64,000 bases of DNA, taken from Rachycentron canadum (taxonomy: Eukaryota > Chordata > Actinopteri > Carangiformes > Rachycentridae). Location of the stretch: assembly GCA_038496675.1 (NCBI GenBank), contig CM076661.1:11502745-11566744 (forward strand), given 5' to 3'. A program made the translations under genes and the position numbers. Below, piece by piece: positions 58,647-64,000 of the stretch (the stretch's first letter is position 1; each line of letters starts with the position of its first letter). A model generated the notes under the pieces. The model made no database searches, was not told where the DNA came from, and saw only the letters and a program-made list of their open reading frames with translations.

Positions 58647-61600
58647 GGGTACTTCCTTTTGCTATAAAGAGAACACCCTCCAAAGACTTTCTAAGGAATC
58701 TTGAGTCTTTTTAAAGGACTATCTAACATAGCACAATGGTGTGTCCACATAGTTTGGTCATTCTGTGCCAATAATTATACAGGCCAATCATAACAAAGCT
58801 AAAAGTTATTAAATTGTAGTGATATCACTTTAGCTACTTCAGATTCTGAATGATCCTAAATACTGTATACAACTTTGTGCTCTTGTAAAACAGAAAACAC
58901 AGAGTGGTGCGGACCACTGCAACTTCCAAAGACAACCAGGCGCTGGTGAGAAGAACAAATCAAGGACATCCATCACGGCGCAACACCCAGACAGATGGAA
59001 AGAAAAAAAAAAAGAGTAAGTAGAGAGTCAGAGGTCCATTCCTGATGTTCCCAGCTGACTGGTCAGACATGTCTGCAGAAGAGGCAGGCCAGACACAAAG
59101 TGGAGCTCACACTTCACACACTACTGGTCTTGTAAAATCTTTGATAGAGATTGGAGGAGACCAGTCAGTAGATGGTTGATATGGAGAATCATAGAAAAGC
59201 CAAGAAGAAACGAGAGAACCTTAGAGAAAGGACACGATTATTGCAATAGTAATGAGCCTGTCAGATGATAATTCATTAGAGTGATTCTAGACATCATGTT
59301 AAACTGCAGAACAAACAGTATCTGTTAAATGCCGACAGCAGTTTGTCAATAAGGTTTAACCACTTTAAATGACATCCTTTGGAGATTACTAATGATGAGT
59401 TGTTGGCCTTGGCATTAAGCAATTGACACAAATCATTGCAGACTTAGTCATCCTCACAGTGTACAGACGACACAGACAAAATGAACAAAGCCATTCTTAT
59501 CAGCAATCACTTGCCAAATGACAAGATGGATGTACGAGTTGGAGAGCCAAGGAAGCCGGCGTGCTACTTTCAAGCAGGCCGAGGACGAGTGAGATAAAGG
59601 CCAGCAGGCATCCCAGCAGCCGTTCCTGCACAATGGGCCCATTGATGGGACCCATCTTATTGCTGCAGCAGCACAGGCGCTTAGGTCCAACCACTCTCTG
59701 TGTGGTGTGGCCACTGAGAGCTTTCTGAGCTTATCCAAATGCTAATAGGTCCCAAAGCTGACTGGAGCATAGCCTTTCTTCTCCTCTCAACCTCCCACAC
59801 GTTGCAGCTGACGGGAATGAGCAGAATTCATCACTCTATCCCTTCCGTCCTCTCTTTGGGCAGTGAAACTATGAATGTGGCACTTGACTTTGCTTTACAG
59901 CTGCCCTCTGTGCTTTTATGGATGACATGCGCATGCATGCCACAAAGAGGTGGTCTCACTGCCAAACATTTCCATAAAGGGGCCCAAAGACAGAGAGAGA
60001 TGCCTGCAGAACAGACAAATGCCTGTGCACATTGTGTTTGAGAAGCTCAAGAGTTTCAGAGTGAGACGCTGTGTGACCAGTACAACAATGTGTGGGTGAA
60101 GAAGTTAACCAGGCCCGGGTCCGGCACATTCCTCTCCTGGTCAGAGTCATGTCAGAGCCGCTGGCACAGTGTGTGCCAAGCGCGTGGATGAAACCAGTGA
60201 GGCCCTCTCTGGGAAAACAGTGGACAGGCGGACAGACCAGCATGCTGGCGCGTGGACTAGCAGCATCAATGCTGAGAGAGGTTATTGTTACAGTAGAGGC
60301 TGCCAAGCACTCCACCACCCCAAAGGCAGAGGGGGAGAGCATAAATATGTTTTCACTTTAAATGACGCCATGTTCTTTGTCTGCTTAAAATCCAGACGTA
60401 GTTCCTAGATTTGAATCAAATGCTTCAAGTAATGTGGACACCCTGTGTCTCTGCTTTGCTCTCTGTCTCTAACTTTCTCGCTTCCTTGTCTTGGCAGTGC
60501 CAACTGACAACTTGTGGCAGTGTCTGCTTTCCATATACATTCGTGGCAAAGTTTAGTCCAATAATTGAAACTCTCATGTACTAAGCTGGACCTGTGCATC
60601 CCAAAGCAAACCACAGAGACAAGCAGGCTAATGGGAAACACACCAGGCTGATAAAAAACAAGCAGTTTCAGAATGAGCAGTCTCTCGGTGAGACGAGCTC
60701 AGGACTCAGTGGTTCCCTGAAATGTTGATTAAACTCATGTGTAGCGCCGCAATGGAGCCTCCTTGCTCCAGACCCCAAAAACCTTAACTGAACCCTCCAC
60801 TCAGAGTAACTGAGGCCTCATTCCTGACAAACAGTTAAAGACTAGACCTCAGCTTGGTGATTTATGCATAAGAAAAGAGTTTGTAGCATCATAGGGCCAT
60901 GGCAGAGTTCATTCATCACGACACTAATTGCACCACCAAGTTCAGTATCAGCGCATGTGGTTGTTTGATAGCTGTTATGGCCAGTTGATAAGCTGTATGA
61001 TGCCAAGTTAAGTGGGGTGGACTGCTAAACTGATGACAAATGTGCTCCTCTGCAGCAGATGATACATCTGGAATAAGTCTGTTACAGAAGTAAAATCTAT
61101 ATAGTGAGTAATAAATATGACAGATAAAGCAGGGAATGCTCAGACTGAACTAACAATGCTCCCCTTCACTTCACAGAGTGGGATGTACTCATCAGAAATA
61201 TGAGTAGGATATGAAAACATCATTGAGGGTGTGAGCGTTGGAGAGAAAGCTGAGAGAGAGACAGAGAGGAAAATGCTGTCCAGTAAAAGTGATTTTTTTC
61301 AAAGATTCCCAACTCCAATGTGTTTGAGTCAAAGGCAGCGAGTCAAATCCTCCCCTGATTATTATGAACTTTCTTTAGAACCTGGATCACATTGCTCAAG
61401 AGACCCCAGCAGACAAATCTGATAACTAAATCCTTAAGCTATGATGTGGCTGGCAGCATGACTGCCAAATCAGGAGCTGCTTTAAGAGCAAAGATAGAAA
61501 AGGACACTCGTGATTCCTACCAATATAAGCCAAATCTGCAAATCTCATTCTTTGGGCTTGCACGCTTGCCTAGTTGTTCTTTGCCATTTTAGTGTGGTTT

Positions 61601-61685
61601 CCACACACAAACACACACACCCTAAAAGGACCTAACCTCCACTGACTTTTGAAGAGCCAGGATGTTAACATCAGTTAAGGGCCGG

Positions 61686-61688
<3 letters not shown>

Positions 61689-61746
<58 letters not shown>
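61689..61746. repeat. (GT)n microsatellite
   Basis: An uninterrupted GT array of about 29 units, the longest in the window, followed by GCACGCGCATGCACGC (alternating purine-pyrimidine, a potential Z-DNA extension). Confidence 0.97.
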
Positions 61747-61748
<2 letters not shown>

Positions 61749-63884
61749 CACGCGCATGCACGCACAACTATCAAGTGTGCCCATGGCGGCCGAGTGGCAA
61801 ATCTCACTGTCCACTTAAAGGTCAGAAATGACCCTCTTGCAACCCTGCACTGCTATTTATAATCACCCCTCCCCCCCCCACCTCCCCCAAAACCCACCTT
61901 CGAGCAGTTCCAACACAAAGAGACAGTAGAGCTGTGGAGAGATCAGTGATAATGCTCAACACCAGAGAAATATCAAACACAGTCGAATCTCAGTGTCACA
62001 TTTTAATGTTAATCAAAAACTCGCCGTCACTGATGGACAACTATGTGACTAAAGAGCAGGGGTCAGTCAGAGGTGTAGCTGAGGCTTTTAAAACATTTGA
62101 TCTTTAGGATTCTTGTACAGAAAAGGGAACAGAGCAGTTCTCTTGTTTCAGACTAATTAGTCTAATCCTTCAACCTCAGCTTACAGGCAGAAATGAAAAG
62201 GGCTTTAAGGATTTTCTAACAAAGAATGCTGCATGACGTTCTTTCCTTCCTCACGTGGTAGCCTCCACACACACAAATACAGACGCATATACACAGTAAA
62301 AATTCTCACATTGCACACACACAGAACACACCCTCTTGTGTCACCTGTACACAGTAGCTGCCATGTTTTGGGGTTTTTTTTGTTTTTTTTTTTTTTAATC
62401 ATTTTAAGCAGCTCAGTGGGGGTTGAGAGTTGGTGGAGCTGGCTGAGGCTGATTCATGCCTGAGTCACCACCGCCAAACACCTGAGGGGTGGAATGACAA
62501 TGCAGTCCGGACCCACACACACCCACACTAAACTGGAATCAGCAGAGGACCAGTTTCACTAATGTACACAGCCATGTGGGACCCAGGGGGACATGTGCAT
62601 GAATTTGTATGCATCCACCACCTGGACTATCTCACTTGGAGCAGCAGCATCACCTGAGGCTATGAATACACCCGAGACATGAATACACCAATGGCAAATT
62701 CGTCTAGCAGTAATCCTGCTGGTATCTGGTCTGATCCTCTATAGTATTCACACATTTTGATTCCTTTACCTCATTTTACCTCTAGAGATTGGACTTTCTT
62801 CTCTCTTTCTTTGTGCCCTTTCTTATCTTTTTCTACCCCTCTCCCTTTTTAATCTTTATCTCACACCTACCATACATTATTTTTTGACTCTGTCTGTTAT
62901 TCATCTACTTTTCTGTCAGCACACTGGTGTCTAGACTCTATGCTGGTGTCCTATCGGTGATGGAGCCAGAACTCTATTGAGACATAGGTGGCTTCACACC
63001 AGCCTTTACTAATTCACACACGTTTTTTGGGTCTCTTGGCAAATGGCAGTGCAATGAGCGATCGAATTACCAGTTTTTACTTCGCCTTTCACTGAAAAGC
63101 CTCCCAGAGGGATTTAGCACAGGGACAATGGGATCCCTAAGAGGACAGAGACAGAGAAAAACTATTTTTGAGCATTTGCAGTGCACACAGATTACAGAAA
63201 ATGTCACAAATTCAACGGGAATTCACATGAACAATAGGCCACGTGGCAAAGAATAAAGACTTTTCATTTGAGGGCAGGAAAAGTTCAAAAGTATTTATCA
63301 TAAAAGAATAGGATCTCACCATTTTTTTGCGGAAAGATATTTAAGAGCTTATTAAAGGATTCCACATAAAGGGAATCACCCGCATGAGCTTTGGAACGCG
63401 CTTTTATTCCGGCACATAATTGCAACCAAATTACAATAATTGTGCCAATTAAAGTAATCCTGAATGAAGAGAGTGTCATCTTAATGTTTCAGTACTTGGG
63501 ATAAGAGTCTCTCTAATTAAGACTGAATTGCCTGGCTACATATTCATTCAGAGTGCGATTAGCGCTAAAAAAATAAAAAAAAGTTTTGAAGTGTCCAAGA
63601 AGTGCCTGGCTCTAGTCATGTCTCTAAAAAGGGGGATTGTTTGGTGGACAAATGCAGGGTCAGGACAACAAAACAGAGAGGAAGAGACAGAAGAAAGGAA
63701 CAAGTTGATTCTTCACAAACTATGACATTAAGAGCAAAAGCACAACGCTCGGCAAGATTTGGAAATTGATTTACTTGCAAATACAGACAAACATAGTAAC
63801 ATTGCAATTAACAGCACTTCTAAACACTGCTACCTTACTTTACAATAATTTCTCTGCTGTGTTCTGCTTCCTGCACTGAGGAAC

Positions 63885-63910
63885 GTGTGTGTGTGTGTGT
63901 GTGTGTGTGT
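63885..63910. repeat. (GT)n microsatellite
   Basis: A GT array of about 13 units near the right edge of the window. Confidence 0.95.
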
Positions 63911-64000
63911 TGAACGCAGCCTGCATCTCAGGGTCTGATTAATTACACTGATTCTCAGAGGAGTTGGGGGTGACATATGTTCTTGCACTGGTGTGAGAGC

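Larger units (their letters stand above)
56043..64000 (-). other. kidins220: kidins220 intron, at least 8 kb, open at window edge
   Basis: I searched the - strand here for the next upstream exon (expected to end in residues like TLKTIYE before R-ISKNIP) and did not find it, so this is probably one long intron. It contains a palindrome (58,338-58,377), an old SINE (57,640-57,805), (CA)n at about 58,609-58,646, (GT)n at 61,689-61,746 and 63,885-63,910, and a unique AT-core-rich block at 63,290-63,560. A missed short exon cannot be excluded. Confidence 0.6.

Noticed and set aside
59632..59654. Adjacent ATGGGCCCAT and ATGGGACCCAT palindromic words
   Set aside because: Short and imperfect; no supporting context.
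59500..59694. - strand frame with a hydrophobic stretch LLGCLLAFISLVLGLL, considered as a kidins220 membrane exon
   Set aside because: The order is wrong: the next upstream exon should end near TLKTIYE and membrane segments come earlier; splice sites and sequence do not match.
63285..63479. - strand frame with a hydrophobic N-terminus
   Set aside because: Does not match any kidins220 segment and lies in AT-rich, CNE-like sequence.

Overview
This is a stretch of vertebrate nuclear DNA, most probably from a teleost fish. The evidence is intron-containing genes with GT-AG splice sites, dense (CA)n, (GA)n and (CAGA)n microsatellites, an old tRNA-derived SINE with a fish-type body, a decayed copy of a common teleost repeat, and the conserved neighbours ID2 and KIDINS220, which are also adjacent in mammals. 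I see no prokaryotic, viral or CRISPR-type content. I cannot tell which teleost paralogue (a or b) either gene is.

Layout. 1-35,300 is a gene desert upstream of id2. I find no splice-supported coding exon there, only microsatellites, a few striking hairpins and AT-rich homeobox-site-rich blocks that could be enhancers. 35,370-35,640 and 37,295-37,830 are two CpG-rich, promoter-like blocks; the second holds a perfect CRE, a 120-bp purine tract and a 47-codon ORF. id2 lies at about 39,919-42,562 on the + strand. It has a TATA/Inr promoter with RFX X-box, GC box and CCAAT boxes, a 118-codon first coding exon, an 18-codon second coding exon and a 3'UTR-only third exon. After a gap of about 1.5 kb, kidins220 is read towards it on the - strand. 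Nine coding exons (56,042 down to 44,644) encode the last 711 or so residues, from the region just after the KAP/membrane part through a SAM-like domain to a PDZ-binding C-terminus. The rest of the gene lies beyond the right edge; 56,043-64,000 is one intron of at least 8 kb.

Function. id2 encodes a helix-loop-helix inhibitor that sequesters E proteins. kidins220 (ARMS) is a membrane scaffold for neurotrophin and ephrin signalling. They are neighbours by conserved synteny and do not form an operon or pathway unit. The upstream desert most likely holds long-range id2 regulatory elements.

Most notable observations: a conserved 60-bp cassette exon and a GC-AG intron in kidins220, a run of symmetric phase-0 exons, two long near-perfect palindromes (3,031-3,068 and 58,338-58,377), an unexplained CRE/CpG promoter-like block with a small ORF, and facing poly-U and poly-A tracts in the id2 3'UTR. 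I did not find a convincing new biological system.
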